Shown: positions 9,365 through 19,637, numbered from the stretch's first letter. The stretch: DNA of 39,837 nt from Parcubacteria bacterium C7867-002 (GCA_001189105.1 LFCL01000023.1:5562-45398), one strand, 5' to 3'. The notes: a model not told the origin generated them from the sequence alone. Made by a program: numbers and translations.

Positions 9365-9489
9365 TTGTTTACGTTGCGCCATATCTACCAAGACAGCTGC
9401 ATCGGCTTATAAACTTGCGTGATACCTACCAAGACAGCCACATCAGCTTGTTTATGTTGCGTCATATCTACCAAGAGAGCTACATCGGC
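9343..9489 (-). repeat. Tandem repeat, ~42-bp period, 3.5 units, derived from the 5' end of tRNA-Thr plus leader
   Basis: 22-nt units at 9343-9364 (the tRNA itself), 9385-9406, 9426-9447 and 9468-9489, separated by conserved 19-20-nt spacers (ATATGRCGCAACRTAAACAA-like). Confidence 0.92.
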
Positions 9490-9553
9490 ACTCTCTCTTT
9501 CAAAACAAGCCAACGAATAGTAATACATTTAATGAAGTTTTTCAATGAAAAAA

Positions 9554-9580
9554 TCCGACCTTGAGCATCTCAAGGCCGGA
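9554..9580 (-). terminator. Rho-independent terminator of the lipoprotein gene
   Basis: Minus strand TCCGGCCTTGAG-ATG-CTCAAGGTCGGA followed by TTTTTT. Confidence 0.85.
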
Positions 9581-9585
9581 CATGA

Positions 9586-10014
9586 TTAGGGACGAGTGAG
9601 TCGTTGGACACGGAGACGTTCGGCAAATCGGTAAATATCGATCCACGTTGAGTCGGGAGAAAGTTGGAAGGTGTGGATGATTTTATGCCGTCGTTCTTCG
9701 GTCAGAATTTCTTGTACTTTATGATGAGACAGTATTCCGGGGATGGATACAATATCTGGCAAACCGAGCATGGTTGCAATGTGAGGACGGAAATCTTCGA
9801 GCGTCGCATCCGCAGGAAGACCAAATTTTTCCAATCCTTTTGACCGGTAGCTGTCATATTTCCAGAGATAGAACCATTGCACAACGTTCAATGAATCGGG
9901 AACGTGTGGATTCTTTTCAATGGACGTGTGCGGGACTACTGAATGAGGAACGGACTGACATCCGCTCATACATACCACGAAAATGACTGCGTATATGAAC
10001 TTATGCACAGACAC
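9586..10014 (-). CDS. Small putative lipoprotein
   Basis: 142 aa; signal peptide with lipobox-like VCMSGC; followed by a terminator. Confidence 0.7.
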   Translation of the reverse strand: MSVHKFIYAVIFVVCMSGCQSVPHSVVPHTSIEKNPHVPDSLNVVQWFYLWKYDSYRSKGLEKFGLPADATLEDFRPHIATMLGLPDIVSIPGILSHHKVQEILTEERRHKIIHTFQLSPDSTWIDIYRFAERLRVQRLTRP

Positions 10015-10074
10015 CTCCTTTCCAGACCAAAAATAGCAAACAAACCTCTCGCATACAAGTCGACACGAGAGAGA

Positions 10075-10617
10075 TTATTGAGTCATAATGTTCGCTTCCC
10101 ACGCCAAGATTTTCTTCTTTTTCTCTATACCCCATCGATATCCTCCTTGTTTACCTTGAGAAGTAACAATACGGTGACATGGAATAAGGAAAGCAACGTG
10201 ATTTGATCCGCATGCAGTACCTACCGCACGAACCGCTTTAGGAGATTTAATGATACGTGCGATGTCCGCATAGCTCACCGTCTTCCCCAAAGGAACAGCA
10301 AGAAGCGCTTCCCACACTTTAAGCTGAAAATCAGTACCCTCCATAATAATATCAACCGACTTTTTTGACGGAGTATTACCAAAAATATCCTTAACAAGAG
10401 AAGTTATTTTTACATCATCACGTTTCAAAATCATCAATGGCCATCGGGTGTGCAAATCATCCACCGAAGCTCTGAGCTCTTTCTTTTCAATGAAAGAAAG
10501 AGTGCACACTCCCTGCTCTATGAGACCAACAAAACACACACCAAATGGAGATTCAGCTACCCCGTACGTAAGGATGGGTGCACCATCATGGTGTGGTGTA
10601 GTAGTTTTTTTATTCAT
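10075..10617 (-). CDS. ogt: Methylated-DNA--[protein]-cysteine S-methyltransferase (Ogt/MGMT family)
   Basis: Active site IPCHRIV, GTACGSNHVAFL, QGGYRWGIEKKKKILAWE. Start reassigned to MNKKTTT because the longer ORF start overlaps tRNA-Asp. Confidence 0.95.
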   Translation of the reverse strand: MNKKTTTPHHDGAPILTYGVAESPFGVCFVGLIEQGVCTLSFIEKKELRASVDDLHTRWPLMILKRDDVKITSLVKDIFGNTPSKKSVDIIMEGTDFQLKVWEALLAVPLGKTVSYADIARIIKSPKAVRAVGTACGSNHVAFLIPCHRIVTSQGKQGGYRWGIEKKKKILAWEANIMTQ

Positions 10618-10626
10618 TCCCTTCTG

Positions 10627-10700
10627 CGCGGCCAAGCGGGCTCGAACCGCCAACCTCTCGCGTGACAGGCGAGTGCTCTAACCAGTTGAGCTATGGCCGC
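10627..10700 (-). tRNA. tRNA-Asp (anticodon GTC)
   Basis: GCGGCCATAGCTCAACTGGTTAGAGCACTCGCCTGTCACGCGAGAGGTTGGCGGTTCGAGCCCGCTTGGCCGC plus G73. Confidence 0.96.
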
Positions 10701-10710
10701 AAGTGAGGAT

Positions 10711-10774
10711 CCAAAGCAAAAAATTCTTTTTTGCTTTTGGTCCGAACGCAGCGTCCCGATGGACATCGGGACGC
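10711..10774. repeat. Two adjacent inverted repeats
   Basis: CCAAAGCAAAAAA-TTCTTTTTTGCTTTTGG (10711-10740) and perfect 10-bp stem GCGTCCCGAT-GGAC-ATCGGGACGC (10751-10774). Confidence 0.8.
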
Positions 10775-10842
10775 AAATGTCACAATTCCTTAACAATGTC
10801 CTACATGCATCAATCTACCAGAAATCAAGAAAAAAACAAAGG

Positions 10843-10860
10843 GTGTCGGCGGGAGGAATC
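10843..10860. repeat. Direct repeat of the tRNA-Met 3' end
   Basis: GTGTCGGCGGGAGGAATC, identical to 11054-11071, which is the acceptor/T-arm end of tRNA-Met. Confidence 0.9.
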
Positions 10861-11054
10861 TTTCCCTACGGGAACGGTAGAGGCTTCACGTGGTACTCAT
10901 CCTCGTAAACTCGGACTCCGTTCCACATGCTCAGCCCTAAAGGATTGCGTTTTGTATCCAATCGCTTCGCTCTTGGACAAAACGGGAACCTTTTCGATTC
11001 CTCCCCGCACAGCATTAAAATGCCGTGCTCGCTTTGGTGATAACCTAAATACTG

Positions 11055-11128
11055 TGTCGGCGGGAGGAATCGAACCTCCGACCTTGGGCTTATGAGTCCC
11101 ACGCTCTAACCGACTGAGCTACGCCGAC
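11055..11128 (-). tRNA. tRNA-Met (anticodon CAT, elongator-like)
   Basis: GTCGGCGTAGCTCAGTCGGTTAGAGCGTGGGACTCATAAGCCCAAGGTCGGAGGTTCGATTCCTCCCGCCGAC plus A73; loop CTCATAA. Confidence 0.92.
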
Positions 11129-11226
11129 ATATATCCACGACAATCCTTCGATAATAGACCAAAAAAAGCCGTTATGCAATGACATATTTGCATTACCTCG
11201 TTGTCTGTGGCACAATAGCCAGATAT

Positions 11227-11298
11227 CGCGGGGTAGAGCAACGGTAGCTCGTCAGGCTCATAACCTGAAGATTGTCGGTTCGATTCCGGCCCCCGCAA
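11227..11298 (+). tRNA. Initiator tRNA-fMet (anticodon CAT)
   Basis: CGCGGGGTAGAGCAACGGTAGCTCGTCAGGCTCATAACCTGAAGATTGTCGGTTCGATTCCGGCCCCCGCAA; C1-A72 mismatch and A11-U24, both initiator hallmarks. Confidence 0.95.
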
Positions 11299-11306
11299 CA
11301 AGAAGA

Positions 11307-11350
11307 TACAAATGAAAACCACCAGCTTTATCTGGTGGTTTTCATTTGTA
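11307..11350. terminator. Bidirectional terminator between tRNA-fMet and the convergent CDS
   Basis: Perfect 19-bp inverted repeat TACAAATGAAAACCACCAG-CTTTAT-CTGGTGGTTTTCATTTGTA. Confidence 0.85.
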
Positions 11351-12001
11351 CTACACATAATAAAACTCCTCAAAAACCTTCTTATAGAGTTGGAATATTC
11401 GTTTGGCTTCGTGATGGTTTATTTTAAAATCGAGTCCACGGTGAGCAATATCGTTACGAGCACGATGAGCTTCCCAGGCTTCGTTGATCGTCGCAAAGTC
11501 GGCAGGTTCAGCACGCTTCAACTTTTCACCGACACTCTCCCCTTTGTAGCCGAGATTCATCAAAATATCATCCAAAATAGTATCGGCATCTAGGATAGCC
11601 TGTTTCCAGTCATTCGGGTTATCAGAATTGATATGTTGCCCAATCACACTCCAGCGTTGTGCCAAAGCCGGATCTTTTTTTACCGGAACATCTTCCGTTG
11701 GTTGCCCCGTAATCCCCTCAATGATTCCGTATGCAGGTTCAACCTTGAGGTCATATATCTCTTCCTCTTTCTTACGTAACTGTTTGAGACGTTCGACGCA
11801 GTATACGATACCAATAATCAACAACACTGAGATGGGAATTGAAATACCTATAAGGTACCCGATAAAAATCTTGAGTGCATTGAAAAAAGAAGGAAATGAA
11901 TCTGCGAGCCACTGAAAACCTTTTTCACCGAAAGAAAGAAAATCAATAGTCGGAGGACTTACCAGAGGAGGATTATTTGTAGTGATTTCAAGAGGAGGCA
12001 T
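11351..12001 (-). CDS. Membrane-anchored protein with HEPN-like C-terminal candidate domain
   Basis: TM helix FIGYLIGISIPISVLLIIGIVYCV, soluble helical C-terminus with AHRARNDIAHRG (RX4H). Start reassigned to MPPLEITTN. Confidence 0.8.
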   Translation of the reverse strand: MPPLEITTNNPPLVSPPTIDFLSFGEKGFQWLADSFPSFFNALKIFIGYLIGISIPISVLLIIGIVYCVERLKQLRKKEEEIYDLKVEPAYGIIEGITGQPTEDVPVKKDPALAQRWSVIGQHINSDNPNDWKQAILDADTILDDILMNLGYKGESVGEKLKRAEPADFATINEAWEAHRARNDIAHRGLDFKINHHEAKRIFQLYKKVFEEFYYV

Positions 12002-12105
12002 AGAAATATTTTTTCCATTATAGCATTTTAGACTCCGACAATGTACCAATTCTGGCCTGCGGAACTCGCTTCGCCAATTGCAAGGATTTGTCTCCGTCTA
12101 TACGC

Positions 12106-13536
12106 TTACTTCTGCTCAAAATCCTTCCCTACTTCAAACAACGTCTGCTCATCACCATGGCGTCCTGAAAGTTGCAGACCGAGAGGTAATTCTTTTCCAT
12201 CTATAGTCGTCTTACCACACGGAATAGACAGCGCTGGCATGCCAGTAAGGTTTGCAGTTACCGTAAAAATATCTTCGAGATACATGGCAACAGGATCTGC
12301 AGTCTTTTCACCAATTTTAAATGCTGCAGATGGAGTGGTTGGGGTAGCAATAATATCTACAGATTTGAAAGCTTTATTAAAATCTTCAGTGATCATAGCG
12401 CGCACAGCATTGGCACGGTTGTAATATGCATCGTAGTAGCCAGAAGAAAGAACGTATGTTCCCAGAAGCACGCGACGGATCACTTCGCGACCAAAGCCAG
12501 CGCCACGTGTTTCGAAATAATCAGCAATACCATCGGCACCATCAACGTGAAGCCCATACTTTACTCCATCAAAGCGAGCCAAGTTCGAAGAAACTTCTGC
12601 CGGCATCAAGATGTAATACACCATCAATGAATACGAAATGTTCGGCAAGGAAACATCTTTTATTTCGTAGCCTTTTTCTTTCAAGGCCGCTAAACTTTTT
12701 TCAAAGGCAGCCAGCATTGCTGAATCGATACCGTCACCTTTCAAGAAATCTCGAGGTACACCGATAACCGGTTTCTTGGTGCCAATTCGTACTGGTGAAT
12801 ATGTACGGTCGGTAATCGTAGTACTGTCATACACATCCACCCCCTTCATTGCATTAAACAGGATCTCGCAATCTTCAACTGTTTTAGTAAATGGACCAAT
12901 CTGATCCAACGAAGATCCCATCGCCATCACTCCATATCGAGAGACGGCACCATATGTCGGCTTGAGACCAACCACTCCACAAAAACTGGCGGGCTGGCGG
13001 ATAGAACCTCCAGTATCAGAACCGAGCGCACACAATGCACCATCCATAGCCACCGCTGCAGCAGAACCGCCCGAAGAACCACCAGCCACACGAGATGTAT
13101 CATGAGGATTTTTGGTCACACCAAAGGCAGAGTTTTCCGTGGAACCTCCCATGGCAAATTCATCCATATTTGTTCTCCCGAGAAACACCATACCTTCACG
13201 ACCTAGTTTTGAAATCACGGTCGCATTATAGGTTGCATGATAGTTCTCCAGAATTTTCGATGAAGCACTTGCTGTTTTTCCTTTAACGAGAATATTGTCT
13301 TTTATTGCCAAAGGAATTCCTGTAAGCGGCCCAGCTTTGCCCGCTTTAATTAATTCATCAGCATGTGCTGCAGCCTTCAACGCATCATCATAGACTTCCA
13401 GGTAGGCATTGATGTCTTTATTTTTGAGTACAATCTGATCGAGATATGCTTGAGTTAGTTGTACAGACGTAAACTCACCCTTTTTCAGAGCGTCTTGAGC
13501 CTTGGTGATTGTCAGATTTTTTAAATCAATATTCAT
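12106..13536 (-). CDS. gatA: Aspartyl/glutamyl-tRNA amidotransferase subunit A
   Basis: Amidase signature: AIKDNILV, GGSSGGSAAAVA, GSDTGGSIRQPASFCGVVGLKPTYG. Confidence 0.97.
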   Translation of the reverse strand: MNIDLKNLTITKAQDALKKGEFTSVQLTQAYLDQIVLKNKDINAYLEVYDDALKAAAHADELIKAGKAGPLTGIPLAIKDNILVKGKTASASSKILENYHATYNATVISKLGREGMVFLGRTNMDEFAMGGSTENSAFGVTKNPHDTSRVAGGSSGGSAAAVAMDGALCALGSDTGGSIRQPASFCGVVGLKPTYGAVSRYGVMAMGSSLDQIGPFTKTVEDCEILFNAMKGVDVYDSTTITDRTYSPVRIGTKKPVIGVPRDFLKGDGIDSAMLAAFEKSLAALKEKGYEIKDVSLPNISYSLMVYYILMPAEVSSNLARFDGVKYGLHVDGADGIADYFETRGAGFGREVIRRVLLGTYVLSSGYYDAYYNRANAVRAMITEDFNKAFKSVDIIATPTTPSAAFKIGEKTADPVAMYLEDIFTVTANLTGMPALSIPCGKTTIDGKELPLGLQLSGRHGDEQTLFEVGKDFEQK

Positions 13537-13550
13537 GGATGTATTACAGG

Positions 13551-13844
13551 CTAATCCTGTGCGATTATCTTTTTAACCGCCACAAAATCACCTTCTCTGC
13601 GCGGTGCTTCAGCAAGCAGACGTTCACGATCAGCAAGAGAAGTATCTTCTACAACATCTGACCGCATTATATTTTTGACTGCACCGACACGTCCTTCGGC
13701 ATCAAGGGAAACCTCAACTTTTTTGAGCTGATCAATGTATCCAAGAATAGAATCGAACTCTTTGACCAATGACTGCGTATCCGCATCCGTGAGTTTGATA
13801 CGTGATAACTGGGCCAATTTAGTGATTTCCGCAGGAGTAATCAT
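13551..13844 (-). CDS. gatC: Aspartyl/glutamyl-tRNA amidotransferase subunit C
   Basis: MITPAEITKLAQLSRIKLTD..., 97 aa, directly upstream of gatA. Confidence 0.93.
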   Translation of the reverse strand: MITPAEITKLAQLSRIKLTDADTQSLVKEFDSILGYIDQLKKVEVSLDAEGRVGAVKNIMRSDVVEDTSLADRERLLAEAPRREGDFVAVKKIIAQD

Positions 13845-13883
13845 AGATGTGAGTGTAGCAACTTTTGGTGTCCTCGGGTAGGC

Positions 13884-15995
<2,112 letters not shown>

Positions 15996-16532
15996 TTATC
16001 GATACGTCACGCGGAGCGCACGTTCTACGGTTCGCGGACTGATTTTTGGGCATTGACCAGCGGTACCATTTCCCAAATTGTACCCCAAAGCCTCAACTAC
16101 ACTAATAGGTTCACCTCCTTTGGTACCTTGAATAAGAGTGACTTTGGCACAACCTTTTTCTTCAATACCCAAAGCAAAAGGAATAACGATATCAGCAGAA
16201 CGGGATGCTGCAGTCCACCCAACAGGAAGAGGACTAACAGGAGTTGCTATTGTGTATGAATACGACATTCCGTTACAAATAAAAGTTCCACTCGAAGGAA
16301 AACCATCTTCTAACCACCGTGGTGCAACACAATCCATAGCAGAATCGGCATTGTACACTGCAAACAGAGAATCTCGTGCAGTGGAAGATAATATGTACTG
16401 TTTGCGGCTAACTGAACTTATAAATATAGCGATGTTAAGTACTACTGCCGCTGTAAGAGTAGCAAACAAGAGTGTGTATCCGCGATGTGTTGAACTGTAT
16501 ATCATATTATTTATTGGCCGAAAGAAGCTCAC
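15996..16532 (-). CDS. Minor pilin-like (PilX-like) protein
   Basis: N-terminal HRGYTLLFATLTAAVVLNIAIFIS; position in pilin cluster. Confidence 0.7.
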   Translation of the reverse strand: MSFFRPINNMIYSSTHRGYTLLFATLTAAVVLNIAIFISSVSRKQYILSSTARDSLFAVYNADSAMDCVAPRWLEDGFPSSGTFICNGMSYSYTIATPVSPLPVGWTAASRSADIVIPFALGIEEKGCAKVTLIQGTKGGEPISVVEALGYNLGNGTAGQCPKISPRTVERALRVTYR

Positions 16533-17040
16533 TCACTACCTCTAATTCATATGGGATCTTCCCTTGATTCCATCCAACAATCACATGAACTCTGTATTCA
16601 GGAATAGGACTCACTGATCTTGATACCAAATAAAAACGACGATAAAAAATTAGACCTGGCTCTGTTCCACTTGTACTGAACCCGTCGGTACCGAGACGTA
16701 AAACACATCCCGTAACAGGACATGTCTGTAATGATAACGAAGGGTCAGTAGCACTCACCTCACACGGACTTACTGCAGTACAACTGGCATATCCGCCAGG
16801 CCAATTTGCCGGATCAACATTCACCACGTTACTTCGTCGAGATTTTATAACCTCCATTGTCTCTTGTGCCAAAAAGGAACCGATCATTTGATCTCGTGAA
16901 TATAACGCTGCATTGAGGCTACGACTCGCTGCAACAAGTGGACCAGCCACGGCAATCATCAGAATAGCGATCGCCACCAAAGTCTCTACAATAGTAAAAC
17001 CACTTGAAACTCTGTTTGATTTTTGAAAAGGAGAATTCAT
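16507..17040 (-). CDS. Type IV prepilin-like protein (PilV-like)
   Basis: SGFTIVETLVAIAILMIAVAGPL prepilin N-terminus. Confidence 0.85.
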   Translation of the reverse strand: MNSPFQKSNRVSSGFTIVETLVAIAILMIAVAGPLVAASRSLNAALYSRDQMIGSFLAQETMEVIKSRRSNVVNVDPANWPGGYASCTAVSPCEVSATDPSLSLQTCPVTGCVLRLGTDGFSTSGTEPGLIFYRRFYLVSRSVSPIPEYRVHVIVGWNQGKIPYELEVVSELLSANK

Positions 17041-17045
17041 AGTTT

Positions 17046-17681
17046 TTATGGCAACCGGGCAGATATGGCAGTCTGCACCGTAAAGTCTGTCTTTTCTCGT
17101 TCACGTTGCCCTGCAGTTCCAGAGATCTTGATGAACGCAAGTGGGTAATCCTCCGCAGTAACACTCAAAAGCACGTCGGTAATAGTTACATCTCCAAGGG
17201 AAACAAGAGGGACAAATTGATCGTCCAAGACTTCCCCACAACTCTGCTGTTCAGCTTTTTCTATTGTAGCAATTCCAGAATCTCTGTTTACAAAACGATA
17301 CGCAATAATAGGATGACACGTGGTTGCACCATATGGAAGCTCTAAGGAAGATTCAAAAGCTATTTGCTGGTTGTTTACCAAACTACAACTGTAAGGAGGG
17401 TTCCGTAATGTCGGACCGACCGGATCATTAAAATCGTAACAATCATACTTTGTTCCCACGCGCATCTCGCGGGACATTGTTTCCAATGCAAAATTCAAAT
17501 TGGTAATCGTAGCATGCAATGTCTGAGCTTTTTTGTTCGCACTGACGATTTTTATAAGCGCACCAAGAGAAACAGTAGCCACAACAGAGAAGAGAGCCAG
17601 AGAAACAATCATTTCCACGAGGGTGAATCCTTTATTCTTGTTTCTTGAGTCTTGAATCATGCTTATTACATTATACTCCAC
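17046..17681 (-). CDS. Type IV prepilin-like protein (PilW-like)
   Basis: KGFTLVEMIVSLALFSVVATVSLGAL prepilin N-terminus. Confidence 0.87.
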   Translation of the reverse strand: MEYNVISMIQDSRNKNKGFTLVEMIVSLALFSVVATVSLGALIKIVSANKKAQTLHATITNLNFALETMSREMRVGTKYDCYDFNDPVGPTLRNPPYSCSLVNNQQIAFESSLELPYGATTCHPIIAYRFVNRDSGIATIEKAEQQSCGEVLDDQFVPLVSLGDVTITDVLLSVTAEDYPLAFIKISGTAGQREREKTDFTVQTAISARLP

Positions 17682-17706
17682 CTTTCATTCCTACCAAAAG
17701 GACAGC

Positions 17707-18294
17707 TTATTCCTCAACAGAAATCTGACCATTTTTACGAACCACCACTGCGCGAGTGCTGCCATCTAATCCTTCGATAGTAATGCGGGCGTATTCAGGT
17801 ATGGTAGCTTCACAATATATATGACATATGCGCGCATCAGGATCCGGGCGTGTATAGGTGATGCTGAGAACCGATTCACTTGAACATGAAGCACTGCTCG
17901 AACCTATGCATACATCCTTAATCTTTGCACCCCGCTTAAGAGTATAGGAATTTAATTTTGCATCCGTACCGTCATCGTATATGCCATTTTTTGTGCCATC
18001 AGTATCTGCAAAAAAAACAAATGTTGAATCACCTGCAATAAAACTAACTCCGTATGGATATTTGAAATCGCCCCCCTCCTGTCTGACCGATACTCCATAC
18101 GTCTGTGCTGTACGGATAGTCAGTGCCATATCGTAAGCCAAATTGGTCAACAAAACACTCTGATTGAAATTACCATACTTCGCCACCACCAAGGCTGTCA
18201 TCATTGCAAAAATAGAAATAGAGACAATCAATTCAACCAACGTAAAACCTCGCGAAAAGGTTCGTATATTCTTGAATCGTGAATCGTGTCTCAT
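17707..18294 (-). CDS. Type IV prepilin-like protein
   Basis: RGFTLVELIVSISIFAMMTALVV prepilin N-terminus. Confidence 0.87.
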   Translation of the reverse strand: MRHDSRFKNIRTFSRGFTLVELIVSISIFAMMTALVVAKYGNFNQSVLLTNLAYDMALTIRTAQTYGVSVRQEGGDFKYPYGVSFIAGDSTFVFFADTDGTKNGIYDDGTDAKLNSYTLKRGAKIKDVCIGSSSASCSSESVLSITYTRPDPDARICHIYCEATIPEYARITIEGLDGSTRAVVVRKNGQISVEE

Positions 18295-18304
18295 GCTTCG
18301 TATA

Positions 18305-19111
18305 TTATACCCCAGAACTGAATATAAACTTCAGTGCCTCAAGGTCGATAACTTGTACCCCGAATAACAACACAATGTACATACCTAAAATCAGATACGG
18401 ACCAAACGGAATTTCAGTACGCGGCTTGAGACTTCCACGAGTCATGAGGAGCCACACCACGCTGATAGTAGCAGCGATCCAAAATGCCAATGTGACTGCA
18501 TTTATTCCCCCACCGATACCAAGAAACCAGCCAATACCAAGGGCTAACTTCGCATCACCGAGCCCCATCCATGTACCTTTCGAAACAACCCAAAGAAATG
18601 CGAACGGGAACGCCAGAATCGGTCCGGCCAACAGTGACCATATTGTCGGGATTTGAAACCAAGAAGCTCCGCTACCCATAAAGACACTGAGCAATCCGAG
18701 AAAAGAAAATGTGTAGACCAATGCATCAGGAATAATCTTGTGACGTGCATCATAGGCTGCAATAACCAACAACACACAGGCAGCAAAAAGATGGATCACC
18801 GTAGTGACTGCTGCTTGAAGTGATATAGGTGGAAATACCCATAAAATAAGGACGAAGATAATTCCTGCTGCCCCCTCAATCAAAGGATACTGCCACGAAA
18901 TACTGCTTTTACATTTTTTACAGGCACCTTTTTGAACCATGAAACTAAAGATAGGAACCAATTCTTTCCAAGTCAGTTGATTGTCGCATGACATACAAGC
19001 CGAACGGCCTCCAATCCCCTTTCCTGTGTTAAGACGCAGAGAAACCACATTCAAGAAACTACCAATGACTGCACCGAGGATGAAAGAAAGGAGGAGTGAA
19101 AAGGTAATCAT
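18305..19111 (-). CDS. pilD: Prepilin peptidase (A24 family, with N-methyltransferase domain)
   Basis: CMSCDNQ...CKKCKSSISWQYPLIE, AAYDARHKIIPD, GLGDAKL catalytic Asp motifs. Confidence 0.95.
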   Translation of the reverse strand: MITFSLLLSFILGAVIGSFLNVVSLRLNTGKGIGGRSACMSCDNQLTWKELVPIFSFMVQKGACKKCKSSISWQYPLIEGAAGIIFVLILWVFPPISLQAAVTTVIHLFAACVLLVIAAYDARHKIIPDALVYTFSFLGLLSVFMGSGASWFQIPTIWSLLAGPILAFPFAFLWVVSKGTWMGLGDAKLALGIGWFLGIGGGINAVTLAFWIAATISVVWLLMTRGSLKPRTEIPFGPYLILGMYIVLLFGVQVIDLEALKFIFSSGV

Positions 19112-19136
19112 GTTTAAGTACTCACAATATGTCTTC

Positions 19137-19637
19137 TTACTGAGGCTTTACGCAATAGTTATAGGTAGGGGCAGTATCTGCACATGCAACAGTATATACA
19201 GTTCCATCAACATCATCAGTTAATACTTCGCTTGGATTTTCAAGACGTACAGCAAGGACGTAGTCAGTACCACCTGCAGCATACGGAGAATTTGTACCGT
19301 ACCTATAATAGGTTTCTGATGTACCAGCCGATGGAGGAACAGGAATTGTAGAAATAAAGGTATTAATATTTATTGCAGTGCCATTTTTAGTACACACATC
19401 TGCCGTGCTAATTGTCGCTACTCCTGCAGCAACTTGTGGATATTGGTTACATCGATCAAACACTAGTTCCAACGCCAATTGAAGCTGACCAATATCTGAC
19501 ACGCGCTTTGCATCGCGTGCCTTACTGCGAGATTTGGTAAGATTCACAGTCACAATACCAGTGAGTAATGCAATAATCGCCACGACGACCATTAATTCAA
19601 TAAGGGTAAAGCCTTTTTTTGAAAGAGTTTTTTTCAT
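19137..19637 (-). CDS. Type IV pilin
   Basis: KKGFTLIELMVVVAIIALLTGIVTVNLTKSRSKARDAKR. Start reassigned to MKKTLSKKG. Confidence 0.9.
   Translation of the reverse strand: MKKTLSKKGFTLIELMVVVAIIALLTGIVTVNLTKSRSKARDAKRVSDIGQLQLALELVFDRCNQYPQVAAGVATISTADVCTKNGTAININTFISTIPVPPSAGTSETYYRYGTNSPYAAGGTDYVLAVRLENPSEVLTDDVDGTVYTVACADTAPTYNYCVKPQ

Noticed and set aside
9343-9489. Possible CRISPR array (22-nt repeats with 19-20-nt spacers)
   Set aside because: The spacers are themselves conserved, the repeat matches the tRNA-Thr 5' end, and no cas genes are nearby; this is a tandem tRNA-derived repeat.
9274-9564. 96-aa plus-strand ORF with repeated motif
   Set aside because: Antisense to tRNA-Thr and its tandem repeat; internal repetition simply reflects the DNA repeat.
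10448-10681. Plus-strand ORFs across ogt/tRNA-Asp (10448-10681, 10450-10665)
   Set aside because: Antisense to ogt and tRNA-Asp; 'ARTANLSRDRRV' is an antisense-tRNA translation.
10866-11102. 78-aa minus-strand ORF
   Set aside because: Starts inside tRNA-Met and spans the duplicated tRNA fragment; no coding features.
11119-11373. Minus-strand ORF 84 aa
   Set aside because: Covers tRNA-fMet antisense and the bidirectional terminator; 'GPESNRQ'-type translations are typical antisense-tRNA artefacts.
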